Positions 17,826 through 27,500 of a DNA stretch of 64,000 nucleotides are shown here, piece after piece. Position numbers and translations under genes: made by a program. The notes under the pieces were generated by a model. The model was not told the origin of the DNA. It ran no database searches and worked only from the letters and a program-made list of their open reading frames with translations. The DNA is from Pseudomonadota bacterium. GTDB lineage: Bacteria; Bdellovibrionota; Bacteriovoracia; Bacteriovoracales; Bacteriovoracaceae. The DNA lies in NCBI GenBank assembly GCA_027488375.1, contig JAIYBW010000004.1, forward strand, positions 310,001 through 374,000, written 5' to 3'. Numbering within the stretch: the stretch's first letter is position 1; the number at the start of each line of letters is the position of its first letter.

Positions 17826-19549
17826 GCTGCTACCTCTTTTGATGTCTGAAGATATTTGAAATATTTTTCACAAATTGACGTAATATTTAAGATGAGTCCC
17901 GGTTCACCAGAAGGAAGAATCGTCCCTCCCGAAATCGCAAATGATTTTTCAAAGTATGAACTTAAAGTCCTGACCACACTTTGATGCTGACCAAGAACTT
18001 GGTCAATACCTAGGGCCATTCTCTTACCTTGCACTTTAGTCACAATAATCGGAAAAATCCCGCGGTGATGCTCTTGTTTTTCCCCCTCAAAGACATCTCT
18101 CAGGTGAAGAAATGGAATCACTTTCCCACGATAAACATAAACGGAATCATCCACTTTCATCTGTGATGCATCCACATCCACAACCTCTTCAAGTGAATGA
18201 ATAGGAATCACATACTGATCAGAATTTACAGACACAATGAGTGAGTCCACAATCGATAATGAAGTTGGAATCATAATCTTAAACTTCGTTCCACGCCCTT
18301 CTTCAGAAGCAACGAGTATTTTCCCATTAACTTCTTCTAGGGTTTTCATCACCACATCCATGCCGACGCCACGACCAGACACACTCGTAACTTTTTCCGC
18401 GGTTGAAAATCCAGGTAAGAAGATAAGACTAAAGATTTCTTCTTTGCTGAGGTTGGCATTGGCCGCAACAAGACCTTTTTCAATCGCTTTTTCAAGAATT
18501 CTTTTTTGATCTAAACCCTTTCCATCATCTTTTACCACCACTTCAACACCATCATCTAGTTTAGTGGCGCTAATCGTGATCTGGCCTTTATAGGGCTTCC
18601 CTTTCTCTTCACGGTCTCCATTTTTCTCAAGACCATGATCTACCGAATTTCGAACAATATGAGTGAGTGGGTCAATGAGTTTATCTAAAATTGTTTTTTC
18701 AATTTCAACTTCATTACCATGAAAAGTAATATCCACTTCTTTACTAAGATCTCTTCCAAGGTCTTTAATAGCTCTTTCGAGTCGCTGAAAGATTCCTCCA
18801 ATCGGAGTCATTCTGAGACCAAAAGCCATGGAATAAATTTCTTTAGTTATTTTACGGCTTAAGTTCAGCGATGATTGAATAAGAGCTTCATTATCCTTAT
18901 GTGTACTCTGTTGGATTGAATTCTCCAGGATCGATTGCTGAATAGAGAGCTCTCCAATAAGATTCAAAAGACCATCAATTTTTTTCGTAGAGACCCTAAG
19001 GACCTCATCTTTAACTTCTTTTTTGAGTGGGATGACCTTCGCCTCCTCACTCACTTTATGAGCAGCTGGTGCTGGCGATGGTGCTGCTGGAGTTGGTGCT
19101 GCCGCTGGTGCCTTAACTTCAGTTGTGTCTACTATCTGTATCGGTGCAGTGATCTCATCTTCAACAAATTGAAAAGTGTCAGAAAAATAGGTCTTTAAAA
19201 AATCTTCTGGCCAGAATTTATAAGAAGATTCAACAGCAAGAACAGCAAACCAATCTTGCATAATACTTTGAGCTTCAAGAAACATTGTAAGCTTTCTTTT
19301 AGTCAGCGTACATTTTCCTTCTTTAAGAGCAACGATAACATCTTCAATGATATGAATGAATTTACCAACTTCTGCAAGACCTACGGCCCGAGAAGAACCT
19401 TTAATATTATGAGCAATTCGAAAGAGTGCATTGAGTGTTTCTGCATTAACTTCTTTTTCAAGTTTTAAACACAGACCTTCCCACTGGCCCAAAAGATCAG
19501 TGGCCTCTTCTAAAAAACTTTTTACTAATTCTTCATCAAGTTCAGACAT
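17822..19549 (-). CDS. cheA: CheA-type histidine kinase lacking the CheY-binding P2 domain
   Basis: The 575-aa kinase has a P1/Hpt domain (RIAHNIKGSSRAVGL, phosphoacceptor His47), then a low-complexity Ala/Pro linker (about 145-168), P3 dimerisation helices, a P4 ATPase (HIVRNSVDHGLE N-box, KDDGKGLD G1 box, SGRGVGMDVV G2 box) and a P5 CheW-like domain. The region between P1 and P3 is only the Ala/Pro linker and a short charged stretch, so no P2 response-regulator-binding domain fits. It heads a four-gene operon with cheW, receptor and cheR/cheB fusion and no cheY. The phosphate target must be encoded elsewhere. AGGAGACATG provides the ribosome-binding site. Confidence 0.92.
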   Translation of the reverse strand: MSELDEELVKSFLEEATDLLGQWEGLCLKLEKEVNAETLNALFRIAHNIKGSSRAVGLAEVGKFIHIIEDVIVALKEGKCTLTKRKLTMFLEAQSIMQDWFAVLAVESSYKFWPEDFLKTYFSDTFQFVEDEITAPIQIVDTTEVKAPAAAPTPAAPSPAPAAHKVSEEAKVIPLKKEVKDEVLRVSTKKIDGLLNLIGELSIQQSILENSIQQSTHKDNEALIQSSLNLSRKITKEIYSMAFGLRMTPIGGIFQRLERAIKDLGRDLSKEVDITFHGNEVEIEKTILDKLIDPLTHIVRNSVDHGLEKNGDREEKGKPYKGQITISATKLDDGVEVVVKDDGKGLDQKRILEKAIEKGLVAANANLSKEEIFSLIFLPGFSTAEKVTSVSGRGVGMDVVMKTLEEVNGKILVASEEGRGTKFKIMIPTSLSIVDSLIVSVNSDQYVIPIHSLEEVVDVDASQMKVDDSVYVYRGKVIPFLHLRDVFEGEKQEHHRGIFPIIVTKVQGKRMALGIDQVLGQHQSVVRTLSSYFEKSFAISGGTILPSGEPGLILNITSICEKYFKYLQTSKEVAA

Positions 19550-19702
19550 ACATGTCTCCTTACATAGAGACTTTTCGTCTAAATAGAGGAAATCATGAGA
19601 AATGAAATAAATTTTATTATTAAGCTAATCTTAATCATGAACAAAAGTTAAAATCAGGGACTTAGCTGCAAAAATGAGGCTTAAGTTTGCAATAGAAATG
19701 AA

Positions 19703-20533
19703 TCACTCAAGATTATTCAAGTGAATTTCATGTTGTTGACAAAGATAATCAACATCAAGTTCGTATTTATTCATGACTTGATGACACAGATCTTTTCTGA
19801 ATTTAAGAAAAGTTACCCCTTGTGACTGATGGTGATAAGTCTGAGTCAGGAAATGGATGGATTCATCAAGACTAAGATCAATTTCTGAAAGAGTAATTTC
19901 TGATAAAAACAATGAACGGTAGATTCTTTCTACCTTTTGAATCAGATCAGGATGCTTAATCGTTTTAAGACCTGAAAAAAGGTAATCGGAAAGATAAGAA
20001 CCTGGTTGGTCATGGGTCCTTAAACAGAGGTTAATTGTGAGTTCATCGTCATGAAGATTTTGGTGAATAAAATCTTCCTGCCATTTTATGGGAACAACAT
20101 CGCCTGGATAAAGGGAATGCTGAGACTTTAAAATAAGATGACCCAGGGAGTGATAATCCCCTAATCTTTTAGTTTCCCTGAATTCATAGCTCCAATCCAA
20201 ATTCTGACCACGCATGCATTGAAAGGCGCCTACAAAATGATGATGATGAATACTAGTAGGTCGTCGACGCCAACAATACATATCTAAAAAACAATGCTCC
20301 CCACTTGCAAGGGTTAATGGGAAATCACTAAATTCAAAATGGGGGTATTTTTGAGAGGTAGAAAAGTTCTTATCTAATGCAAATTTCAAAATAGGCTTCA
20401 AATCAAAATGCTGATGGAGACCAGCACCTTTTAAAAGAGACTCGGCTTTTTGGGGAAAGCCAAGATGTCCATGGTGATTAAGATATTCATCAGCAAGAAA
20501 AACAACCTCTGCTACTTTTTCAAAAAAAATCAC
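19703..20533 (-). CDS. Cysteine-dioxygenase-like cupin protein (third paralogue)
   Basis: The 276-aa protein shares its core with two proteins encoded at 37407-38297 and 38559-39533: FSDFPLTLASGEHCFLDMYCW, then TSIHHHHFVGAFQCMRG, then DFIHQNLHDDELTINLCLRT. TSIHxHxFxGAFK is close to the SSIHDHxxSHCFxK metal motif of cysteine dioxygenases, and the later FIH gives the third His. A thiol-dioxygenase-type 3-His iron cupin is therefore likely; the substrate is unknown. It starts at GTG in a GTGA overlap with the exported protein upstream. No Pro-rich precursor-like gene is visible next to this copy. Confidence 0.65.
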   Translation of the reverse strand: MIFFEKVAEVVFLADEYLNHHGHLGFPQKAESLLKGAGLHQHFDLKPILKFALDKNFSTSQKYPHFEFSDFPLTLASGEHCFLDMYCWRRRPTSIHHHHFVGAFQCMRGQNLDWSYEFRETKRLGDYHSLGHLILKSQHSLYPGDVVPIKWQEDFIHQNLHDDELTINLCLRTHDQPGSYLSDYLFSGLKTIKHPDLIQKVERIYRSLFLSEITLSEIDLSLDESIHFLTQTYHHQSQGVTFLKFRKDLCHQVMNKYELDVDYLCQQHEIHLNNLE

Positions 20534-20976
20534 TCCTCATTATCCAGCTGACATTTAACTGTAGAGTATCTTAAAACAGGGTAATAAATCGTCGCTCCTG
20601 ATTCTCGAGTCTTTATTTTCACGGATGTCACTACATCATCGACTTCATCAATGATCAATCTAGTGACAAATTTTTTCTGAGAAAATATAACATTCTGGAA
20701 CCACGTTGTTGTGAAAATAGTTGTTAATTTACTGTCTTTAACTTTTTGCTCTTTAAGTGTGATGATACTGTGAATATTTAAAGCATCAGATTTTTTCTTG
20801 GATCTTAACTCAACAAAGATATTATCTTTAAAGTTTTTAAGCTTCATGGAGCAGTCACTGCCCTGAAGAGCTTCTTGGGCCTTTAAAATGAGGGGCAGAT
20901 CTCTTTGAAAATTAAACGCGTCTTGGGCAAAGACCATTTGAGAAATAAAAAATGATAAAAAAAGGTAAACTTTCAT
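20530..20976 (-). CDS. Small exported protein, unknown
   Basis: The 148-aa protein has a signal peptide (MKVYLFLSFFISQMVFAQD). The mature part is strand-rich (NIFVELRSKKKSDALNIHSIITLKE, TIFTTTWFQNVIFSQKKFVTRLIIDEVDDVVTSVKIKTRE) and has two Cys that could pair. No family is recognised. Its stop overlaps the start of a cytoplasmic cupin gene, so the two are co-translated although one product is exported. Confidence 0.65.
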   Translation of the reverse strand: MKVYLFLSFFISQMVFAQDAFNFQRDLPLILKAQEALQGSDCSMKLKNFKDNIFVELRSKKKSDALNIHSIITLKEQKVKDSKLTTIFTTTWFQNVIFSQKKFVTRLIIDEVDDVVTSVKIKTRESGATIYYPVLRYSTVKCQLDNEE

Positions 20977-21181
20977 CTAAGACTCCTTGTGTAGCCATTA
21001 TTTCATAGATTAATACTTACCTGATTAAGTCTTGTTATATTTATAGAGTGTCTAATTTTGTGACAGAAAAATAGATTATTAAGAAATCCTTAACATACTG
21101 AAAATAATGACATTTATCCTACAATAAAACTTTTGGTTCATGTTAAAATAGGAATATTCAGTTTAGAAAATTGGGGAAAAT

Positions 21182-21613
21182 ATGAAAATGAGCTACGAAG
21201 TTTCCTTTATCACTGATGAAGCTGCTGAACTCATAGTAAAAGCGGCATCAGAAGAGGCCAAAAAAATTAATCTTCCGGCCTCAATTGCTATCGTTGATCC
21301 ATCAGGGAGGCTCAAAGCCTTCAAGTCTTTAAATAATGCACCTCATGTGAGCCTTGAAACGGCCATTAAAAAAGCAAAAACGGCAATTGGTTTTGGCTTT
21401 CCCACTGGGAACGCCTGGCATGAATTTAAAAAAAATGACCCCATATTAAATGAAGGTGCAGGTCAGCTTCCAGATTTTATTCTTCTTGGAGGAGGCTCCC
21501 CGATTATGTTTCAGGGAAAAATGATAGGGGCCATTGGAGTCAGTGGAGGTCATTACGAACAAGATGAAAAATGCGTCAAAGCAGCTCTAGAGGCCTTATC
21601 TAAATATGAATGA
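21182..21613 (+). CDS. GlcG/HbpS-family protein
   Basis: The 143-aa protein matches the GlcG/HbpS (DUF336) family: ASIAIVDPSGRLKAFKSLNNAP, SLETAIKKAKTAIGFGFPTG, LGGGSPIMFQGKMIGAIGVSGG. It is the usual family length. Some members (HbpS of Streptomyces) bind heme and modulate a sensor kinase; others are of unknown role. Here there is no signal peptide, so it is probably cytoplasmic. Its last 8 nt overlap the start of a cytoplasmic GAF-PAS histidine kinase, suggesting that it acts as an accessory sensor for that kinase. Confidence 0.85.
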   Translation: MKMSYEVSFITDEAAELIVKAASEEAKKINLPASIAIVDPSGRLKAFKSLNNAPHVSLETAIKKAKTAIGFGFPTGNAWHEFKKNDPILNEGAGQLPDFILLGGGSPIMFQGKMIGAIGVSGGHYEQDEKCVKAALEALSKYE

Positions 21614-23210
21614 CAGAGCATCTGAGAGAAGTTTTAATTCAATTGCTTCGACACTCAAACAAATTCAACCGCTCCTGGGGAAAATCACTCAGGCCAGTTC
21701 ACTTGCTGAACTCATGGAAGCCATTTATGAGGTTTTAAAGAGAGACTTTGATTTTATTTCTACTGGATTTTATTTCATCAATCCAAAGACAAAGAAATTA
21801 GAGCTTCTATATGCTAAGGGGCTTACTGAAGAAGAAATAAAAAATGCAGAAGAAACGGCCATGGATAGACACCCTGGATGGGTGATTAAAAATAAAAAAA
21901 TATTCCTGGCGCAAAATGAGGCTGAGGATCAACAAACAAACTTTCAGAAACGACTCCACTTAGTTTCACGACTCTATTGTCCCGTTCTTTTTAAAGGAGA
22001 ATGCGTTGGCACCATAGGTGTCGCCTCAAATATACCAAATGCCTTTAGTGAAAATCATATCGCCTTCATCGAATTTCTTTGCCAAATATCTGCTATTACT
22101 TACGAAAACATCATTCATCTTGAAGAAATGAAATTGAGTAAAGAAAGACTCGATTTATCAATTGAGTCCCTCAAATATGGGATTTGGGACTGGAATTTTG
22201 AAAAAAACATCCTCTTTTGGGATGACTATATGTATTCGCTTTATGAGATTAATAAAAAGGACTTTTCAGGGGCCTATGACGCTTTTGAAAAAACGCTTCA
22301 TCCAGATGATGCCCCAAGAGTTCGAGAAGAACTTGATTCATGTGTAAAAAATAAAACGAACTTTCAGTCTGAATTTAGGGTAACAACTCCAGATGGACGA
22401 ATGAAAAGAATTGCGGCTTCCGGGAAAAGTATTTTTAACAATCAAGGTCAACTCATTAGGATCGTAGGTACAAACTCCGATGTGACAGAAAAAAGAGAAA
22501 ATGAGCTCAAGCTTATTCAAGCATCAAAAATGTCTACACTAGGTGAAATGTCATCGGGTATTGCCCATGAAATTAATAACCCTCTCGCTATTATTTCAGG
22601 CAAAATCTACAAGACAAAAATGCTCCTGTCAGAACAAGATTTTGATGTTAAAGAAATCATTACTAACCTAGAAAACATTGAAAAAACGAATCAAAGAATT
22701 GTCAAAATCATTCAAGGACTAAGAAGTTTTTCAAGAGATGATAGCGCTGATCCGTTTGAATCAAGAACTATACGCTCTCTGGTTGAAGAAACACTCACCT
22801 TCTGTACTTCTCGTTTTAATGGCAAAAATATCAAAATTGAATGGGAAAATATATCACCCGAAATTCAGATTGAATGCAGGCCTAGTCAAATCCAGCAAGT
22901 CCTTTTAAATCTCTTAAATAATTCCTACGATGCGATTTTAAATCAAAGCGATAAATGGATACGTATTAAAGCATGTAATGAAGGGACTCTTGTCAGTCTA
23001 GAAATTATTGATAGTGGGCCTGGAATTTCACCCCATGTACGAGAAAAGATTTTTGAACCATTTTTTACAACAAAGCCCACAGGTCAGGGTACTGGACTAG
23101 GGATGAGTATTTCCCACGGAATCATCAAAGCGCACAAAGGGGATTTGATGATTGATGAAAGAAGTAATAATACATGTTTTAAATTAACACTTCCTAAATA
23201 TCAAAAGTAA
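21606..23210 (+). CDS. GAF-PAS histidine kinase
   Basis: The 534-aa kinase has no transmembrane segment. An N-terminal GAF domain (about 25-170; FDFISTGFYFINPKTKKLELLYA) is followed by a PAS domain with PAC-like end (about 185-300; YGIWDWNFEKNILFWDDYMY, TPDGRMKRIAASGK). The HisKA phosphoacceptor region is GEMSSGIAHEINNPLAIISG, and the ATPase domain has QVLLNLLNNSYDA (N box), DSGPGIS (G1), FEPFFTTK (F) and GTGLGMSIS (G2). All catalytic boxes are intact. It overlaps the GlcG/HbpS-like gene and has no response regulator beside it; the following gene is on the other strand. Confidence 0.9.
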   Translation: MNDRASERSFNSIASTLKQIQPLLGKITQASSLAELMEAIYEVLKRDFDFISTGFYFINPKTKKLELLYAKGLTEEEIKNAEETAMDRHPGWVIKNKKIFLAQNEAEDQQTNFQKRLHLVSRLYCPVLFKGECVGTIGVASNIPNAFSENHIAFIEFLCQISAITYENIIHLEEMKLSKERLDLSIESLKYGIWDWNFEKNILFWDDYMYSLYEINKKDFSGAYDAFEKTLHPDDAPRVREELDSCVKNKTNFQSEFRVTTPDGRMKRIAASGKSIFNNQGQLIRIVGTNSDVTEKRENELKLIQASKMSTLGEMSSGIAHEINNPLAIISGKIYKTKMLLSEQDFDVKEIITNLENIEKTNQRIVKIIQGLRSFSRDDSADPFESRTIRSLVEETLTFCTSRFNGKNIKIEWENISPEIQIECRPSQIQQVLLNLLNNSYDAILNQSDKWIRIKACNEGTLVSLEIIDSGPGISPHVREKIFEPFFTTKPTGQGTGLGMSISHGIIKAHKGDLMIDERSNNTCFKLTLPKYQK

Positions 23211-23215
23211 AAGTT

Positions 23216-24547
23216 TTAAATTGTAAGTTCATTAAGGGCGCTAATTATTTCTTGGAACATCATGCCCTTGTATTTATTCTTTATAATACTCAAACTTTCG
23301 GCCCGAGTGAGAGGAAGCTTTCTCTTTTCAGCTTTTAAAATGAGAGTCACCCATTCATCACTAATGATATACACAAGGGCAAGGGGTGAAATCGTCGAAG
23401 GATTTTGAGCAAAATCATTCCCGTAACGATTCCCATGGTGCTGCTTCACAATTGTTTCTACACCAAAAGGAAGAGAGTTATAGTACTTACTCATAATCTT
23501 TGCTGCATTAATGGGGTGATTAACGATATTCTCCCTCTCAGCTTCAGAAAGATTCATGAGATCCATATCTTCTTTCGTATGAACAAGAATATGGTCATCT
23601 TGATTGAGTAAAAGATTCGAGAAAAAACAGACAAAGGCAATCTTCACCTTCTGGTCATTCGTCCCCCACTCCATTTTATCAATGATATGACTTGCCACAA
23701 AACATGTGAGAAGAGAATGTTTAAATACAAAATTAACTTTCGACGTTGTCATTTTTAAGAATTGATTTAACTTAGGAATCTTACCTGTAATAGACATCAT
23801 CGTATTAATATTGGCTTCAGTTGCCTGAATCGTAACAGGAGAAATCATCATCCTACGTGCCGAATCTCGAACAATATTATAGGAATTATTTGAAAGCATG
23901 ATGGTATCTTCAAGGCTCAAGCGATCATCGGCCATCATTTCAGCGAGAAACATGGAAATACTATTCACAAACTTTAAGCGATGAGCGGCCTGAACATAAA
24001 TTTCTTTTTCACCGGATGATTGTAGAATCGTGAGAATTTCAGGATGGATCTTACTTTCAACATCTAAAAACTTTACGTACTCTCCATCAGCGTTCTTTTT
24101 AAAAACAGGGCAAACAAGCGAAAGGTTTGGGCATAGAAGTGTTAAGCGGATAGGATAATACTCACCCACATTTTTTTCGGCCATGGCCTTGGCAGTGACC
24201 CCAAGGAGGGAGGCACATTTTTTGATGATATCCCGCACCTCTACATTTTCATCATAAATAGTTGCTTGGTGGATTGAAACCTTGGTCTGACCAATGACAA
24301 TGAGATGTATTTTAAGGTTTCCGCTTTCGATCATCTGAGCAAATTTGACACCAGCATCCCGCTGATCAAAAAGACCTCGGGTAATAATAACCGCCGGAGA
24401 GTTTGAAGAAAGAAATTCAACCGCTTCCTCAATGAGACCAAACTCCACCACTGTGGCGCCCACATAGGCTTCGAGACCAACAGAATATAGTTGACCTGAT
24501 CTTTTATGGTTATCGACAATCAGGATCAGAGGATTTTGTTCAGACAT
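23216..24547 (-). CDS. Degenerate receiver plus degenerate HD-GYP-like protein
   Basis: The 443-aa protein begins like a receiver domain (LILIVDNHKRSGQLY), but the strand that should carry the phosphoacceptor Asp reads AVIITRG, so it cannot be phosphorylated normally. After a middle region comes an HD-GYP-like half (KHSLLTCFVASHIIDKM, FFSNLLLNQDD, HPINAAKIMSKYY, VKQHHGNRYGNDFA). The HD pair and the GYP motif are replaced (FSNLLL and RYG), so cyclic-di-GMP hydrolysis is unlikely. It may act as a binding or scaffold protein. It converges on the HbpS/kinase pair, ending 6 nt from it. Confidence 0.7.
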   Translation of the reverse strand: MSEQNPLILIVDNHKRSGQLYSVGLEAYVGATVVEFGLIEEAVEFLSSNSPAVIITRGLFDQRDAGVKFAQMIESGNLKIHLIVIGQTKVSIHQATIYDENVEVRDIIKKCASLLGVTAKAMAEKNVGEYYPIRLTLLCPNLSLVCPVFKKNADGEYVKFLDVESKIHPEILTILQSSGEKEIYVQAAHRLKFVNSISMFLAEMMADDRLSLEDTIMLSNNSYNIVRDSARRMMISPVTIQATEANINTMMSITGKIPKLNQFLKMTTSKVNFVFKHSLLTCFVASHIIDKMEWGTNDQKVKIAFVCFFSNLLLNQDDHILVHTKEDMDLMNLSEAERENIVNHPINAAKIMSKYYNSLPFGVETIVKQHHGNRYGNDFAQNPSTISPLALVYIISDEWVTLILKAEKRKLPLTRAESLSIIKNKYKGMMFQEIISALNELTI

Positions 24548-24560
24548 ATTTTATGTACCT

Positions 24561-27500
24561 TTAGATATCATCAAACCAACTCTTAGTTGCTCTTAATTCG
24601 ATTTCACCGCTTTCAGGTCTCAGAATCCAGACTGAAGAAGCTTCATTAGGATTTTCATTAAAGCTAAAACTAAAATCTGATAACGTTTTTAATCTTGAAG
24701 TAGGATAAGTACTGTCCTCAAAAATGATAGAACTTCCTGAAGTTGTTAAACTCAATGGTAATGTTAAACACTGATCACTAGGATAGGTTAACGATGAATA
24801 GCTTATATTTAGATCTGATTCTTGAGCGCACATATTATTTGACACAAAATAAGAATTTACAGCAGTTATAAGATTATTTCCAACTACCCCACCAACAGCA
24901 GATGAGTTATTTGTATCAACCATACTTAGATAAGAAATCGACTTTTTCACTTTACCTGTCTCAGTATTCCTACCAACAATTCCACCTGCATATGAATGAA
25001 ATAAAGATTGAGAACCAGAGATAAATATAAATTTAGCAACGCTACTAAGACTATTCTCAATGAGTCCTGCATTTTTCCCAGCAATTCCACCGTAAGAATA
25101 CACACCTTTATTACTAATATTGGCCGAATTTGTAATGTCTAATCTAAATTCGGCTTCAGATTCTGTAATAGAGCCATCTTCATCATTTAAGCCTACGATA
25201 CCACCTAAGTTAACTGTATCAACGGATTCATCCATTATAAAATCAGAAGTGGCAGAAAAAGATTTGACTTCAAATTCAAAACGTCCAGATGATTGGGTGA
25301 TCAATCCTTTATTTATACCTGAAATTGAGCCAACCGAGAGATTATCATAATGTTTTAAATCATTATTTACTTCATCAAAAAAATCTAAACGTCCCCCAAC
25401 TCTTGATCCAGAGATGGTCCCATCATTAATGCCGACCAAACTTCCTAAATTAACTTTTGTGATAACGTTTTCATTATCGATATTATGCGATGAAAAGATC
25501 CATCCTCTGATATCAATTCTGGAACTTTCGAATAAGACATTATCAATAACGCCATAATTAACTTTTGCCAAAAATCCAAAATTATTTTCTTCTAAAGCAT
25601 CAGCCGCTACAACAGAAGGACTTGCCATAAGATGAGAATGCCTAATTTTGAGATTTTTAAGAACCCCATCAGAGGATATTGTTTGCCAGAGACCTCGAGG
25701 AGAATCAACCTGAATGACAATATTTTTGAAACTGAAATTATTACCATTGAAATTAGCACCAAGCTCACCGCTATCACCTAATTCAGGTCCAGTACCTTCA
25801 AAATCTAAATCTCTCATCAATTTAAAATACTTTGAACTATCTCCCCAAAGCTCACCCTGTAGTTGATCAACTGAGCAAATGATATAGGGATTAGTCTCGG
25901 TCCCCTGTCCCTCAGCATCTGGTGAATCATAACCAAGCTTACCTGAACATTTTCTTTCCAGGAAAGGAATCTTGTAACCGAGTATTGATTCAATTTGAGA
26001 TTCCCATTTATGGCGTGGGTACTCATTCTTATCATCAACCTCTAATATTTCAAACGCAGCAGATGTTGTATTAACAAAATTTCCGCCGAGATTAGTATTA
26101 AGCCAAGAAATATCTTTAAAATCAGAGGAATTTGCTAAACACTCTTCATTTGCAGATGTGCAAGGAGCGGATGAATATGATGGAGAAGCCTGAGCTGAGT
26201 AAACATATTCTACACCAGTATTACTTCCATAAAGACCCTTAGGATCATTATTAGAAAATGCTTTTCCTACGGCATGATAACTTCTGGTAATAGGCAATAA
26301 ACTGTCTACACATATTGCGACGAGAGCACCGGCAACTGGAGTCCCGCCTTCCTGTCGAGCAAAGACATAAGCATGGGAAAAAGAATTTGTGACTTCTGAT
26401 GTAAATTGAAAACCAAAACCATAGTTGTTGAATACAAAAGTACCTGCAAGCCCACCAGTATAATTAGTTCCACTAATTTCACCAAATGAAGAACTATTTG
26501 TTATTTTTGTATTTATTGCATTTCCGACTAGACCTCCAACCCCACTTAACCCCTCACTATGAATAGAAATTTTAGCAGAGGAATTAGAAATATCTGTCAA
26601 AGTGCTTTCACCTACAAAACCGCCATAATTGTAACATGTTGAAGTGGGACACTTACTATCAATAATGACTTCTACAAATGAATTTTCAATCTTACTAATA
26701 GATGTATTAGAGCTAAATGAAATTTTACCAGCAATCCCCCCTGAGTAGTCAGCCCCCACGAGGTGGCCTTTAATGTAGAGATTTTTAAATGTGGTATTAA
26801 GAGCTTCCCCAACCAATATCCCTGTATTGCTACATTTCTTTTCATATGTATCAGAACGACACACAACAGATGTATTATCAACTCTTAGATCAAGAATTTT
26901 CGCACCGTCGACCTGACGAAATAAACCAAAATCACTATAGGCTGAGTCAAAGTCTTTAGTATCTACTATTAAAAAGATATTTTCTAATTTGTGTTTGTTT
27001 CCATCGAAAACACCAGAAAACTTAGTTGAATTACTATTTGGGCTTAGTAAACTCGCTCCAATTGGAGCAAACTCATTATCATTAATGCCAAATTGAAAAT
27101 CTAAATCACTTACAAGTCTATAGGAAGAGACCAGGTCATCACTTATTAAATTTAACTGAGTATTATTACAGATTAAGTAAGGTAGCCCTGCAGAACCATT
27201 GCCACCTGAGAATGGATTAATGCTTGGATTTTCCGGATAGTTCAGTTGCTCTAAAGACTGAAGAAAGTTTAAATTAAAGCTTGAGGCACAAACATCTGAA
27301 TCAGATGCCGTTAAATAAATTCTCCATCCAGTTGGTTGTGTCGCAGGAGGGGCTAACATTACAGGTTGAATAGCCTTCACTGCAGCACTATTTTCTTGCC
27401 GTCCATTCAAAAGAGTAAATTCTTTAAATCCTTTTGCATCGATTGCGCATTCATTATTACCGTAGAAACCTCGAACCTTAAAAGGAAAGGGTGTAGCCAT

